Notes under the pieces: model-generated
The model's database searches: none
What the model saw: only the letters and a program-made list of their open reading frames with translations
Told to the model about the DNA's origin: nothing
Position numbers and translations under genes: made by a program
Source of the DNA: an uncultured Lachnospiraceae bacterium
GTDB lineage: Bacteria; Bacillota; Clostridia; Lachnospirales; Lachnospiraceae
Assembly (NCBI GenBank): GCA_934364805.1
Contig: CAKRMH010000008.1
Location: 69,811-133,810 of the forward strand
Direction: 5' to 3'
Length of the DNA stretch: 64,000 nucleotides
Shown here: positions 8,660-16,867 of the stretch, piece after piece
Layout: each line of letters starts with the position of its first letter
How positions within the stretch are numbered: the stretch's first letter is position 1

Positions 8660-9391
8660 TCAGATCCATCCGCCGTCGAGTGTGATGATCTGACCGGTCA
8701 GGTATTCATTGCCGGTAGCGAGCTGGAGCGCAAGATGAGCAACTTCCTCCGCAGACCCGAATCTTCCAGTCGGAATCTCTTCTGCGAGAGCAGCACGCTC
8801 GGATTCGTCAAAGCATGCGTTCATCTGCGTGTCGATCACACCACAGGCAATGGCATTCACCTGCACATTACTTGGCGCAAGCTCCTTTCCGAGAGCTTTG
8901 GTAAAGGAGTTGATACCTCCCTTGCAGGCAGAGTACGCAACTTCGCAGGAGGCTCCGACATTGCCCCAGACGGAGGAGATATTGATGATTTTACCATTTT
9001 GTCTGGATACCATCTGCGGAATTACATATTTACAATAGGAAAAGACCGAAGTCAGATTGCAGGCGATGATGTGATCCCATTCCCCGATCGTCATATCACT
9101 GAGCAGGCCGATATGGGCAATCCCGGCATTGTTGATCAGAACGTCAACATGTCCAAAGTGTGAGATCGTTGCATTCACCATTTCATGCACAAAATCATGA
9201 TCTCCAACATCTCCGGTAAAAGTCAGGACTTCTGTATGGAATTCGGTTTGCAGTTTTGCAGCAAGCTGCTCCAGATCAGAAGATGAGTGGCAGCAGCAGA
9301 GAGAAAGATGATAACCAGCCTGTGCAAATGCATAGGCTAAAGCAGCACCGATACCTCTGGAAGCTCCGGTAATAATTGCAGTTTTATTCAT
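8660..9391 (-). CDS. Short-chain dehydrogenase/reductase, FabG-like
   Basis: A 243-residue classical SDR. The NAD(P)-binding TGASRGIG is at residues 8-15, the NNAG motif near 88, and the catalytic Ser-Tyr-Lys set is in NISSVWG and YSACKGG. The C-terminus GQIITLDGGWI is typical of FabG-type 3-oxoacyl-ACP reductases. Because it stands alone rather than in a fab cluster, a different substrate is likely. One alternative is a YmfI-type reductase acting on the EF-P modification in Firmicutes, which I cannot distinguish by eye. It is the first gene of a minus-strand pair with the XRE regulator. Confidence 0.85.
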   Translation of the reverse strand: MNKTAIITGASRGIGAALAYAFAQAGYHLSLCCCHSSSDLEQLAAKLQTEFHTEVLTFTGDVGDHDFVHEMVNATISHFGHVDVLINNAGIAHIGLLSDMTIGEWDHIIACNLTSVFSYCKYVIPQMVSRQNGKIINISSVWGNVGASCEVAYSACKGGINSFTKALGKELAPSNVQVNAIACGVIDTQMNACFDESERAALAEEIPTGRFGSAEEVAHLALQLATGNEYLTGQIITLDGGWI

Positions 9392-9537
9392 AAAACACAG
9401 ATCCTTCTTTCCGTTGTGAATCGTTTTTGGTATTTACATAAAATATAGCAAAAAAATAAAAGAAATTCTAGACAAAAACAAAACATTGTGATAACATAAT
9501 CGGGTACGGCAGAGAATGCCGGATGAATTTTATATAG

Positions 9538-9611
9538 CGGAATGTGGCTCAGCTTGGTAGAGCGCTTCGTTCGGGACGAAGAGGTCGCGTGTTCGAATCA
9601 CGTCATTCCGA
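9538..9611 (+). tRNA. tRNA-Pro (anticodon CGG)
   Basis: The 74-nt cloverleaf folds cleanly: acceptor CGGAATG/CATTCCG, D arm GCTC/GAGC, anticodon stem CTTCG/CGAAG with loop TTCGGGA (anticodon CGG), and T arm GCGTG-TTCGAAT-CACGT. The discriminator base is A and CCA is not encoded. An intrinsic terminator follows at 9640. Confidence 0.95.
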
Positions 9612-9639
9612 TTCCTTGGCAGGGGCACAAAGGTGTCAG

Positions 9640-9677
9640 ATCCTCAGAACTTTTTAAAGTTCTGGGGATTTTTTTAT
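9640..9677 (+). terminator. Intrinsic terminator after tRNA-Pro
   Basis: ATCCTCAGAACTTT and AAAGTTCTGGGGAT form a 14-bp stem (two G-U pairs) with a tiny TT loop, followed by a run of T. It separates tRNA-Pro from the phosphate operon. Confidence 0.9.
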
Positions 9678-9691
9678 TGAATCAAGAATGG

Positions 9692-9758
9692 TTTTACCGT
9701 TTTTTTACATGAATTTTACTGTGGAATGGTATTGGATTTTACTTACGTCCGATATGAT
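9692..9758 (+). promoter_or_regulatory. Pho box array and promoter of pstS operon
   Basis: TTTTAC occurs at 9692, 9703 and 9714, exactly 11 bp apart, and once more at 9737. A -10 hexamer TATGAT lies at 9753-9758 and there is no good -35. Direct TT(A/T)ACA repeats at 11-bp phase are the known binding pattern of PhoP/PhoB-type OmpR-family regulators. Here they sit just upstream of pstS, and a PhoB/PhoR pair is encoded 6.4 kb downstream. Confidence 0.8.
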
Positions 9759-9799
9759 AACTCCTGTAAAACGAACAGAGAGTTCAGGAGGAAAATAAA

Positions 9800-10702
9800 A
9801 TGAAAAAGAAAATCGTAAAAACATTAGCAGTTACAACAGCACTTACTATTGCAGCAGCAAGTATGGTAGGATGCGGAAACAGTGGAACAGCTGATTCAAA
9901 TGCAGATAACAAAGCATCAGGAGATACACAGGCAGCAGCTTCAGACAGCAAAGATGCCAAAGATATAACAGGAACCGTAACAATGGCAGGAAGTACTTCC
10001 ATGGAGAAACTTGCAAACTCCCTGAAAGAAGCCTTCGGAGCAAAATATCCGGGAATTTCCGTAACAGCAGAATTCACAGGATCTTCTGCCGGAATTGAAT
10101 CCTTAGAGGCTGGAAGCGTTGATATCGGTAACTCATCCAGAGAACTCAGTGATGATGAGAAATCCCAGGGGATCGTTGAAAACGTTGTAGCAATCGACGG
10201 AATCGCAGTTATCACAGATACCGCAAACGACGTAACAAAGATTTCATCCGATGATCTTGCAAAAGTATACACTGGAGAGATCACAAACTGGAAAGAGCTT
10301 GGCGGACAGGACGAGGCAATCGTAGTAGTCGGACGTGAAGCAGCATCCGGAACAAGAGGAGCATTTGAGGAGCTTCTGGATATCAAAGATCAATGCAAAT
10401 ATGCCAACGAACTGGATTCCACCGGTGCAGTACTTGCAAAAGTAGCATCTACTCCTGGATCGATCGGATATATTTCACTGGATGTTTTAGATGATTCCGT
10501 ATCAGCTCTTGCAATTGATGATGTAGAAGCAACAGAAGATAACATTGTTGCAGGAAAATACAAATTATCTCGTCCATTCGTAATGGCTACCAAAGGTGAG
10601 ATTTCAGAGCAGAGCGAAGCAGTTCAGACATTCTTTGATTATATCCAGTCAGATGAAGGACAGGAAGTAATCAAAAAAGCTGGTCTGATTTTACCACAGT
10701 AA
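9800..10702 (+). CDS. pstS: Phosphate ABC transporter substrate-binding lipoprotein
   Basis: A 300-residue secreted lipoprotein that captures phosphate for the PstCAB importer. It has a lipoprotein signal peptide with lipobox MVGC and the modified Cys at residue 25, then an Asp/Ser/Ala-rich linker to about residue 53. The PBP-like domain follows, with phosphate-binding loops recognisable as AGSTSMEKL, TGSSAGIESLEAG and GREAASGTRGAFEEL. The C-terminus SDEGQEVIKKAGLILP is typical of PstS. It is first in a tight operon (pstC begins 16 bases downstream) and is preceded by a Pho box array, so induction by phosphate starvation is expected. Confidence 0.96.
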   Translation: MKKKIVKTLAVTTALTIAAASMVGCGNSGTADSNADNKASGDTQAAASDSKDAKDITGTVTMAGSTSMEKLANSLKEAFGAKYPGISVTAEFTGSSAGIESLEAGSVDIGNSSRELSDDEKSQGIVENVVAIDGIAVITDTANDVTKISSDDLAKVYTGEITNWKELGGQDEAIVVVGREAASGTRGAFEELLDIKDQCKYANELDSTGAVLAKVASTPGSIGYISLDVLDDSVSALAIDDVEATEDNIVAGKYKLSRPFVMATKGEISEQSEAVQTFFDYIQSDEGQEVIKKAGLILPQ

Positions 10703-10718
10703 GAATAGGAAGGATTGT

Positions 10719-11651
10719 ATGGAAACTAACACAGTATCAATTATTGGGAAAAAGAGAGCGGGTTCCATTGTAGAAAGTACCGCAAGAGTGATCTTTCTGG
10801 CAGCCGCAGTAGTCGCAATAGTTGCAGTTCTTTCCATCACAGTTTACATGATCTTAAAGGGAACCCCGGCACTTGCGAGCGTCGGGGTAACCGACATATT
10901 ATTTGGAACTGTTTGGGAACCGACTGCGGCAGAACCACATTTTGGAATTTTATATATTATCCTTACATCGATTGTAGGAACTGCGCTGGCAATTCTGATT
11001 GGAGTTCCAGTCAGCATTCTCACTGCAGTTTTTCTTGCAGAAGTTGCACCGAAAAAACTTGCAGCGATCGTTCAGCCGGCAGTAGAGCTTCTGGCAGCGA
11101 TTCCATCCGTTATCTATGGACTTCTCGGACTTATGATCCTGACACCATGGATGTATGGACTTGAAAAGAAAATATTTGCCGGATCACAGAACCATCAGTT
11201 TACAGGCGGAGCCAATCTGATCTCGGCAGTGATCGTGCTTGCGATCATGATACTTCCGACCGTAATCAACATCAGCGTATCTTCCATCAAAGCTGTGCCA
11301 CAGCAGATGAAATCGGCATCTCTGGCACTTGGTGCAACGAAAATACAGACGATATTCGGAGTTGTTCTTCCGGCAGCAAAATCTGGAATTATGACCGCAA
11401 TCGTACTGGGAATCGGACGTGCGCTTGGTGAGGCAATGGCGATCAGCCTTGTATCCGGAAGTGCGGTCAACATTCCGCTTCCGTTTAATTCCGTTCGTTT
11501 CCTGACAACAGCGATCGTAAGTGACATGAGTTATTCCCAGGGAACACACAGACAGGTTCTGTTTACGATCGGACTGGTACTTTTCGTATTTATTATGGTG
11601 ATCAATCTGATTTTAACCAGACTGATTAAGAAAGGAGAACAGGAAGTATGA
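10719..11651 (+). CDS. pstC: Phosphate ABC transporter permease PstC
   Basis: A 310-residue integral membrane permease with about six hydrophobic helices and the BPD_transp_1 fold. The EAA loop that contacts PstB is seen near residues 200-235 (ASLALGATKIQTIFGVVLPA), followed by GIGRALGEAMAISLVSG, which is characteristic of PstC. The conserved region AAIPSVIYGLLGL is also present. Its stop overlaps the pstA start by four bases, indicating translational coupling. Confidence 0.95.
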   Translation: METNTVSIIGKKRAGSIVESTARVIFLAAAVVAIVAVLSITVYMILKGTPALASVGVTDILFGTVWEPTAAEPHFGILYIILTSIVGTALAILIGVPVSILTAVFLAEVAPKKLAAIVQPAVELLAAIPSVIYGLLGLMILTPWMYGLEKKIFAGSQNHQFTGGANLISAVIVLAIMILPTVINISVSSIKAVPQQMKSASLALGATKIQTIFGVVLPAAKSGIMTAIVLGIGRALGEAMAISLVSGSAVNIPLPFNSVRFLTTAIVSDMSYSQGTHRQVLFTIGLVLFVFIMVINLILTRLIKKGEQEV

Positions 11652-12559
11652 CAACGGAGGCTGTTGTGAAATCAAGGCCGGTGGTATCTGCAGGAAGTAT
11701 CACAAAAGGCCGGAAGAGACCGGCAGATGTACTCGCATACATTGGCATATATGCAAGTGCAGCATTTTCTGTATTACTTCTTGTCGGAATTATCGGTTAT
11801 GTACTTGTGAAGGGATACTCAATGATCAGTTGGAGTTTCCTGACCGGTGTGACAAGTGTATTAAATGATACCGTTGGAATTGCCGGAAATATTTTGAATA
11901 CATTATATATTATCGTTTTAACAATGCTCATTGCTACGCCGATCGGAATCGGAGCAGCCGTATATCTGAACGAATATGCAAAACCTGGAAAACTGGTGAC
12001 AGCGATTGAATTTGCGACCCAGATCCTATCCGGTATCCCATCGATCATATTCGGACTTTTCGGAATGATTTTTTTCGGTCAGACACTTCATCTGAGTTAT
12101 TGCATCCTGACCGGCGCACTGACACTTGTGCTTATGGTACTTCCACTTGTAATCCGTAACACACAGGAAGCATTAAAGACCGTTCCGGACAGCTACAGGC
12201 AGGGGGCGATCGGACTTGGAACAGGAAAATGGCATATGATCCGCACAATTCTTCTTCCGTCTGCAATGCCAGGGATCATCACCGGTGTTATCCTTGCGAT
12301 CGGACGAATTGTTGGCGAATCCGCAGCACTTTTATTTACGGCAGGAAGTGACGGAATGCTTCCAATTACGGTAAAACAGTTTCTGGATAAAATCTTTGCT
12401 TCCGGCGGAACACTGACCATTCAGCTCTATCTGAGCATGTCAAAGGGACAGTATGATGTGGCATTCGGGATCGCAGTTGTACTGCTTGTGATCGTCCTTT
12501 TGATCAATATGTTAACAAAACTTCTGGCGCGCAGGTTCGATGTGCACACCAGAGAGTAA
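11648..12559 (+). CDS. pstA: Phosphate ABC transporter permease PstA
   Basis: A 303-residue membrane permease that pairs with PstC. The hydrophobic pattern gives about six helices. Family signatures include SGIPSIIFGLFGM, the EAA loop GAIGLGTGKWHMIRTILLPS and ILAIGRIVGESAALLFTAG. The ATG overlaps the last codons of pstC and pstB starts 12 bases after the stop, behind a CAGGAGGAA ribosome binding site. Confidence 0.95.
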   Translation: MTTEAVVKSRPVVSAGSITKGRKRPADVLAYIGIYASAAFSVLLLVGIIGYVLVKGYSMISWSFLTGVTSVLNDTVGIAGNILNTLYIIVLTMLIATPIGIGAAVYLNEYAKPGKLVTAIEFATQILSGIPSIIFGLFGMIFFGQTLHLSYCILTGALTLVLMVLPLVIRNTQEALKTVPDSYRQGAIGLGTGKWHMIRTILLPSAMPGIITGVILAIGRIVGESAALLFTAGSDGMLPITVKQFLDKIFASGGTLTIQLYLSMSKGQYDVAFGIAVVLLVIVLLINMLTKLLARRFDVHTRE

Positions 12560-12571
12560 CCAGGAGGAAAT

Positions 12572-13333
12572 ATGGAGAAAAAAACAAAGATCAAAGTACG
12601 TGACCTCCATTTATATTATGGAGAAAACCATGCTTTGAAGGGTGTAAATATGGACATCAAGGAGAACAGCGTCACTGCCTTTATCGGTCCATCCGGATGT
12701 GGTAAATCTACATTTTTAAAAACATTAAACCGCATGAATGATCTTGTGGATCATGTCCGGATCGAGGGAAATGTGTACCTTGATGGAGAGGATATCTACG
12801 ATGAGAACGTGGATACAACGGTTCTGCGTAAAAAAATCGGTATGGTATTCCAGCAGCCAAATCCATTTCCAATGAGCATTTATGACAATATCGCATATGG
12901 ACCGAGAGTCCATGGAATCAAGGACAAAGCAAAACTGGACCAGATCGTGGAGGAAAGCCTCCGCGGAGCTGCAATTTTTGACGAGGTGAAGGACCGTCTG
13001 AAAAAATCAGCGCTTGGATTATCCGGTGGACAGCAGCAGCGTATCTGTATTGCAAGAGCGCTTGCCGTCCAGCCGGAAGTACTTCTGATGGATGAGCCGA
13101 CCTCAGCGCTGGATCCGATCTCTACCGCAAAGGTAGAAGAGCTGATGGATGATCTGAAGAAAAAATATACCGTTGTTGTGGTAACACATAATATGCAGCA
13201 GGCGGTACGAGTATCGGATGATACGGCATTTTTCCTGGTAGGAGAGATGGTGGAATTCGGTGATACCAAAACCGTCTTTTCCTATCCGAAGGACAAGAGA
13301 ACAGAGGACTATATTACAGGGAGGTTTGGTTGA
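12572..13333 (+). CDS. pstB: Phosphate ABC transporter ATPase PstB
   Basis: A 253-residue cytoplasmic ATPase that powers phosphate import. Walker A is GPSGCGKST (residues 39-47), the Q loop is MVFQQPNPFPMSIYDNI, the ABC signature LSGGQQQR, Walker B VLLMDEPTSALD and the switch histidine VTHNMQQA. All are diagnostic of PstB. Its TGA overlaps the phoU ATG by one base (TGATG). Confidence 0.97.
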   Translation: MEKKTKIKVRDLHLYYGENHALKGVNMDIKENSVTAFIGPSGCGKSTFLKTLNRMNDLVDHVRIEGNVYLDGEDIYDENVDTTVLRKKIGMVFQQPNPFPMSIYDNIAYGPRVHGIKDKAKLDQIVEESLRGAAIFDEVKDRLKKSALGLSGGQQQRICIARALAVQPEVLLMDEPTSALDPISTAKVEELMDDLKKKYTVVVVTHNMQQAVRVSDDTAFFLVGEMVEFGDTKTVFSYPKDKRTEDYITGRFG

Positions 13334-13980
13334 TGCGTACAAAATTCGACGAGCAGCTGAATCAGCTGAATCAGGAACTCATGCATATGGGTACGATGAT
13401 CGAGGAACAGATCCAGAAAGCAGTGGTAGCCTTTATGAAACAGGATACAGAGCTTGCCAGGATCATTATGGACAATGATACCGATGTTGACCGCGAAGAG
13501 AAAAAGATCGAGAATATCTGTTTTAATCTTCTGATGCAGCAGCAGCCGGTAGCAAGAGATTTAAGAACTATTTCGGCAGCCATGAAAATGGTTACCGATA
13601 TGGAACGCATCGGAGATCATGCGGCAGATATTTCGGAAATGACGATACTGATCGCAGATAATACCTATGTAAAACAGCTGGACCATATTCAGAAAATGGC
13701 CTCTGAGACCGTGCAGATGCTGATGAAGAGCATACAGGCATATGTAGATAAGGACATGGAAACAGCAAAAGCAGTGATCAAAAATGACGATGTGATCGAT
13801 GAACTTTTCCTTGAGGTAAAACAGGATCTGATCGCAATGATTCACGCTAACGCAGATTGTGGAGAACAGGCGACGGATCTTCTGATGGTCGCAAAGTATT
13901 TTGAACGTATTGGAGACCATGCAACAAATATTGCAGAGTGGGTAATTTTTGCTCTGGATGACAAAAACCGGGAGGGGTGA
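13333..13980 (+). CDS. phoU: Phosphate signalling protein PhoU
   Basis: A 215-residue all-helical protein with two PhoU repeats. Each repeat has the metal-binding pattern seen here as DMERIGDHAADISE (near residue 95) and YFERIGDHATNIAEW (near 195). PhoU links PstB activity to the PhoR kinase and represses the Pho response when phosphate is plentiful. I chose the ATG at 13333, which overlaps the pstB stop, rather than a TTG one codon upstream. Confidence 0.95.
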   Translation: MRTKFDEQLNQLNQELMHMGTMIEEQIQKAVVAFMKQDTELARIIMDNDTDVDREEKKIENICFNLLMQQQPVARDLRTISAAMKMVTDMERIGDHAADISEMTILIADNTYVKQLDHIQKMASETVQMLMKSIQAYVDKDMETAKAVIKNDDVIDELFLEVKQDLIAMIHANADCGEQATDLLMVAKYFERIGDHATNIAEWVIFALDDKNREG

Positions 13981-13985
13981 TCAGA

Positions 13986-14234
13986 ATGCGGTGGCTTTGG
14001 GAAAATATAAAAAATAACATATGCAGGGAAGAGTGGCAGCAGAGGATATTTCTCTTTCTGAATACCGTTATGTGGATGGGGATTGGCTTCCTGATCAGTT
14101 TTCTCATTGGAGTCATCTACATGCCGGTTGGATGGACACTTCTGGGGTATGCATTGATCGCTGCCGGTTATGCTGCAGTTTTCATTGGTTTTCTTGGGGG
14201 ATGCATTTTTCTGATGAGAAATACACCGGAATAA
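13986..14234 (+). CDS. Small two-helix membrane protein after phoU
   Basis: An 82-residue protein of no family I recognise. An amphipathic, Trp-rich N-terminus (MRWLWENIKNNI) is followed by two hydrophobic segments: VMWMGIGFLISFLIGVIYM, and a second beginning LLGYALIAAGYAAVF. A GGAGGGG motif overlapping the phoU stop lies eight bases before the ATG at 13986, which I prefer to the in-frame GTG at 13977. The six-base gap to phoU makes it the last gene of the pst operon. A role in phosphate sensing or transporter assembly is only inferred from position. Confidence 0.7.
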   Translation: MRWLWENIKNNICREEWQQRIFLFLNTVMWMGIGFLISFLIGVIYMPVGWTLLGYALIAAGYAAVFIGFLGGCIFLMRNTPE

Positions 14235-14236
14235 AA

Positions 14237-14325
14237 TTTTACATAGATTTTACATAGATAACCCTTCGGTTTTACATATGCTTGTTATAGTATTCTTTGT
14301 AAGAATGATGTAAAAAGTATGTAAC
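14237..14325 (+). promoter_or_regulatory. Opposed Pho box arrays at cotransporter promoter
   Basis: TTTTACAT occurs at 14237, 14248 and 14270, that is at 11-bp phase with one degenerate slot at 14259. A -10 TATAGT is at 14286-14291. Downstream of it the reverse complement motif, TGTAA(G/A/C), occurs at 14298, 14309 and 14320, again exactly 11 bp apart. The promoter is thus flanked by two three-unit arrays facing each other. Upstream units fit activation by a PhoB-type regulator; the downstream set could repress or modulate. Confidence 0.75.
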
Positions 14326-14342
14326 TTAAGAGGGAGCTTTCT

Positions 14343-16127
14343 ATGGACATTTTTGGTATTCTGACAATGATTGGCGGTCTGGCCCTGTTTCTTTATGGAA
14401 TGAACGCAATGGGCGATGGGCTTGCCAGGTTATCCGGAGGTAAAATGGAACAGGTGCTGGAGAAACTGACTTCCAGAAGAATTATGGCAGTTCTTCTGGG
14501 CGCAGGAGTGACCGCAGTGATCCAGTCTTCTTCCGCTACGACAGTTATGGTCGTAGGATTTGTAAATTCGGGAATTATGAAATTAAATCAGGCCGTGGGG
14601 ATTATCATGGGTGCCAATATTGGTACAACGGTAACTTCATGGCTGCTTTCGCTTACCGGGATTGAGGGAAATAATATCTGGATTCAACTTTTGAAACCAT
14701 CCTCATTTTCACCGGTTCTTGCAGCTGTCGGTATTATTCTTACCATGACAGCCAAAGACACGAAGAAAAAGGACATCGGAAATATCCTTGTAGGGTTTGC
14801 CATTCTGATGTTTGGAATGGAGACGATGAGTGGCGCAGTAGAGCCGCTTGCATCAAATGAGCAATTTACGCACCTGCTGTTAATGTTCCAGAATCCGGTT
14901 CTTGGAATGATCGCAGGAACTGTCCTTACCGCAGTGATCCAGAGTTCTTCAGCATCTGTTGGTATTCTGCAGGCACTGTGTGCGACCGGAGCAGTAAGTT
15001 TTGGCACTGCGATCCCGATTATTATGGGACAGAATATCGGAACCTGTGTGACTGCGATCATGTCATCGGTTGGAGCAAGTAAAAATGCAAAAAGAGCGTC
15101 GATGATCCATCTCTTTTTCAATATGATCGGAACTATTTTATTCATGATCGTATTCTATACGCTGAATGCATTTTTACATTTTACATTCCTGGGACATGCG
15201 GCCAATGCAGCTGGAATTGCAGTGATCCACAGCTTATTCAATATCGGAGCGGTCGTTGTACTGTTTCCGTTTGGCGACTGGCTGGTAAAACTTGCAACGC
15301 TTGTAATCCCAGAGCATGCAGGACATGAGGAAAAGAAACCGGATGAATTTGCAATTCTGGATGAGCGTTTTCTGGAGCAGCCGGCATTTGCGATGGAGCT
15401 TTGCAGAAATGCTGCAGTACGCATGGCAGAGGAAGCAAGAGATTCGCTTTATCTTGCAATTGGACTCTTAACGGATTATCATAAAAGTACAGCAGAGCGT
15501 GTTTCTGAGATGGAGAATAATGTAGACCGCTATGAGGATGCACTTGGAACCTATCTTGTAAAACTGAGCGGAAAAGAACTTTCGACGGGCGACAGCAGGA
15601 GCATGTCGGTTCTGTTACACTGCATCGGAGATTTTGAACGTATTTCGGATCATGCAGTCAACATTATGAATTCTGCGAATGAGATCCACAGGGAAAAACT
15701 GGAATTTTCATCAAAGGCGGTCGAAGAAATCGAAGTGTTTGCTTCTGCGGTGAGAGATATCGTAGGAGAAGCCGTGGATGCCTTTATGAAAAATGACCTG
15801 GAAAAAGCAAGAGATATCGAACCTTTAGAACAGGTGATCGATGGTCTCAATATGGAAGTAAAACAGCGCCATATCAAGCGTCTGCGTAAAGGAAAATGCA
15901 CCATGGAGCTTGGCTTCGTACTGCAGGATATCTGTACGAACTTTGAGCGTATCTCGGATCATTGTTCGAATATCGGGGTCTGCCTGATACAGATCAATGA
16001 AGATGGTTTTGAGACACATGAGTATCTGGATATTATAAAGGATGAAAGCAACGAATGGTTCCGCAATGAATATATTGCATTGCAGGACAAATACAGGCTC
16101 CCGGGTAAGAAAAGCAATGAGCGATAG
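14343..16127 (+). CDS. Na+/phosphate cotransporter with PhoU-like C-terminal domain
   Basis: A 594-residue membrane protein of the NptA / PNaS family. Residues 1-320 hold two Na_Pi_cotrans repeats with the signature QSSSATTVMVVGFVN and QSSSASVGILQAL, each followed by GANIGTTVT or GQNIGTCVTA. Residues 345-590 form a cytoplasmic helical domain with two PhoU-type motifs (DFERISDHAVNIMNSA and NFERISDHCSNIGV). It should import phosphate with sodium. Its own Pho-box promoter and position between phoU and the PhoB gene place it in the phosphate regulon as a second uptake route. Confidence 0.93.
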   Translation: MDIFGILTMIGGLALFLYGMNAMGDGLARLSGGKMEQVLEKLTSRRIMAVLLGAGVTAVIQSSSATTVMVVGFVNSGIMKLNQAVGIIMGANIGTTVTSWLLSLTGIEGNNIWIQLLKPSSFSPVLAAVGIILTMTAKDTKKKDIGNILVGFAILMFGMETMSGAVEPLASNEQFTHLLLMFQNPVLGMIAGTVLTAVIQSSSASVGILQALCATGAVSFGTAIPIIMGQNIGTCVTAIMSSVGASKNAKRASMIHLFFNMIGTILFMIVFYTLNAFLHFTFLGHAANAAGIAVIHSLFNIGAVVVLFPFGDWLVKLATLVIPEHAGHEEKKPDEFAILDERFLEQPAFAMELCRNAAVRMAEEARDSLYLAIGLLTDYHKSTAERVSEMENNVDRYEDALGTYLVKLSGKELSTGDSRSMSVLLHCIGDFERISDHAVNIMNSANEIHREKLEFSSKAVEEIEVFASAVRDIVGEAVDAFMKNDLEKARDIEPLEQVIDGLNMEVKQRHIKRLRKGKCTMELGFVLQDICTNFERISDHCSNIGVCLIQINEDGFETHEYLDIIKDESNEWFRNEYIALQDKYRLPGKKSNER

Positions 16128-16138
16128 AAAGGAAAAGC

Positions 16139-16807
16139 ATGGCTTTAATTTATATTGTTGAAGATGACAGTAATATCAGGGAAATAGAAACAATTGCACT
16201 GAAAAACAGTGGACATACGGTCAGTGCATTTGAAAAAGCAAGAGATTTTTATAGGAAAACAGAGGACCTGGTTCCTGATCTGGTGCTTTTAGATGTTATG
16301 CTCCCGGATGAAAGCGGGTATGATATCGTAAAGAAGCTCCGGAAGAATCCGGTGACAAAACAGATCCCGATCATTATGGTTACGGCGAAAACGACCGAGA
16401 TGGACATGATCAAGGGACTGGATGACGGAGCCGATGATTATATTAAGAAACCATTTTCCATTATGGAGCTGATCACTAGAGTGAAAGCACTTCTCAGGAG
16501 AACAACTCCGGAGGAGAGCAAATATGCAAGGATTGACAATGTATTTCTGGATAATGAAAGGCATATGGTGTATGTAGATGATGCTCCGGTGGAACTGACC
16601 TTTAAAGAATATGAGCTTCTCAGGCTTTTGATGTCGAACCCGAGTGTCGTGCTTACAAGGGAAGTGATCATGCGGCATGTGTGGGGAACCGAGTTCGAGG
16701 GTGAATCGAGAACGGTGGACATGCACATCAAGACATTGAGACAGAAACTTGGAGCAGCAGGAAGCAAGATCAAGACCGTACGAAATGTCGGTTATGTAAT
16801 GGAATAA
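16139..16807 (+). CDS. PhoB/PhoP-type response regulator
   Basis: A 222-residue OmpR-family regulator. The receiver domain has the acidic pocket VEDD (residues 7-10), the phospho-acceptor Asp52 in LVLLDVMLP, the conserved Thr in VTAKTTEMD and Lys in YIKKPFSIMEL. The C-terminal winged helix includes LTFKEYELLRLLMSNP and SRTVDMHIKTLRQKL. Context (pst operon and cotransporter upstream, kinase downstream) makes it the PhoB/PhoP of this locus; the phased TTTTAC arrays nearby are its likely targets. It begins 11 bases after the cotransporter stop and may be co-transcribed. Confidence 0.9.
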   Translation: MALIYIVEDDSNIREIETIALKNSGHTVSAFEKARDFYRKTEDLVPDLVLLDVMLPDESGYDIVKKLRKNPVTKQIPIIMVTAKTTEMDMIKGLDDGADDYIKKPFSIMELITRVKALLRRTTPEESKYARIDNVFLDNERHMVYVDDAPVELTFKEYELLRLLMSNPSVVLTREVIMRHVWGTEFEGESRTVDMHIKTLRQKLGAAGSKIKTVRNVGYVME

Positions 16808-16817
16808 GAGAAAAACA

Positions 16818-16850
16818 GCCAGGCTGATGGATTCGGTCTGGCTGTTACTG
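16818..16850 (+). other. Intercistronic hairpin between regulator and kinase
   Basis: AACAGCCAG and CTGGCTGTT pair as a perfect 9-bp stem around a 15-nt loop. The following bases (ACTGTAC) are not a T run, so this is not a standard terminator. It could be an RNA processing or stability element that sets the regulator-to-kinase ratio. Confidence 0.6.
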
Positions 16851-16867
16851 TACAAGAAGGAGTTACA

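Noticed and set aside
8531..9163. 210-aa open frame on the plus strand
   Set aside because: It lies wholly antisense to the XRE/SDR genes, has no ribosome binding site and no recognisable motif; the SDR motifs on the other strand are clear.
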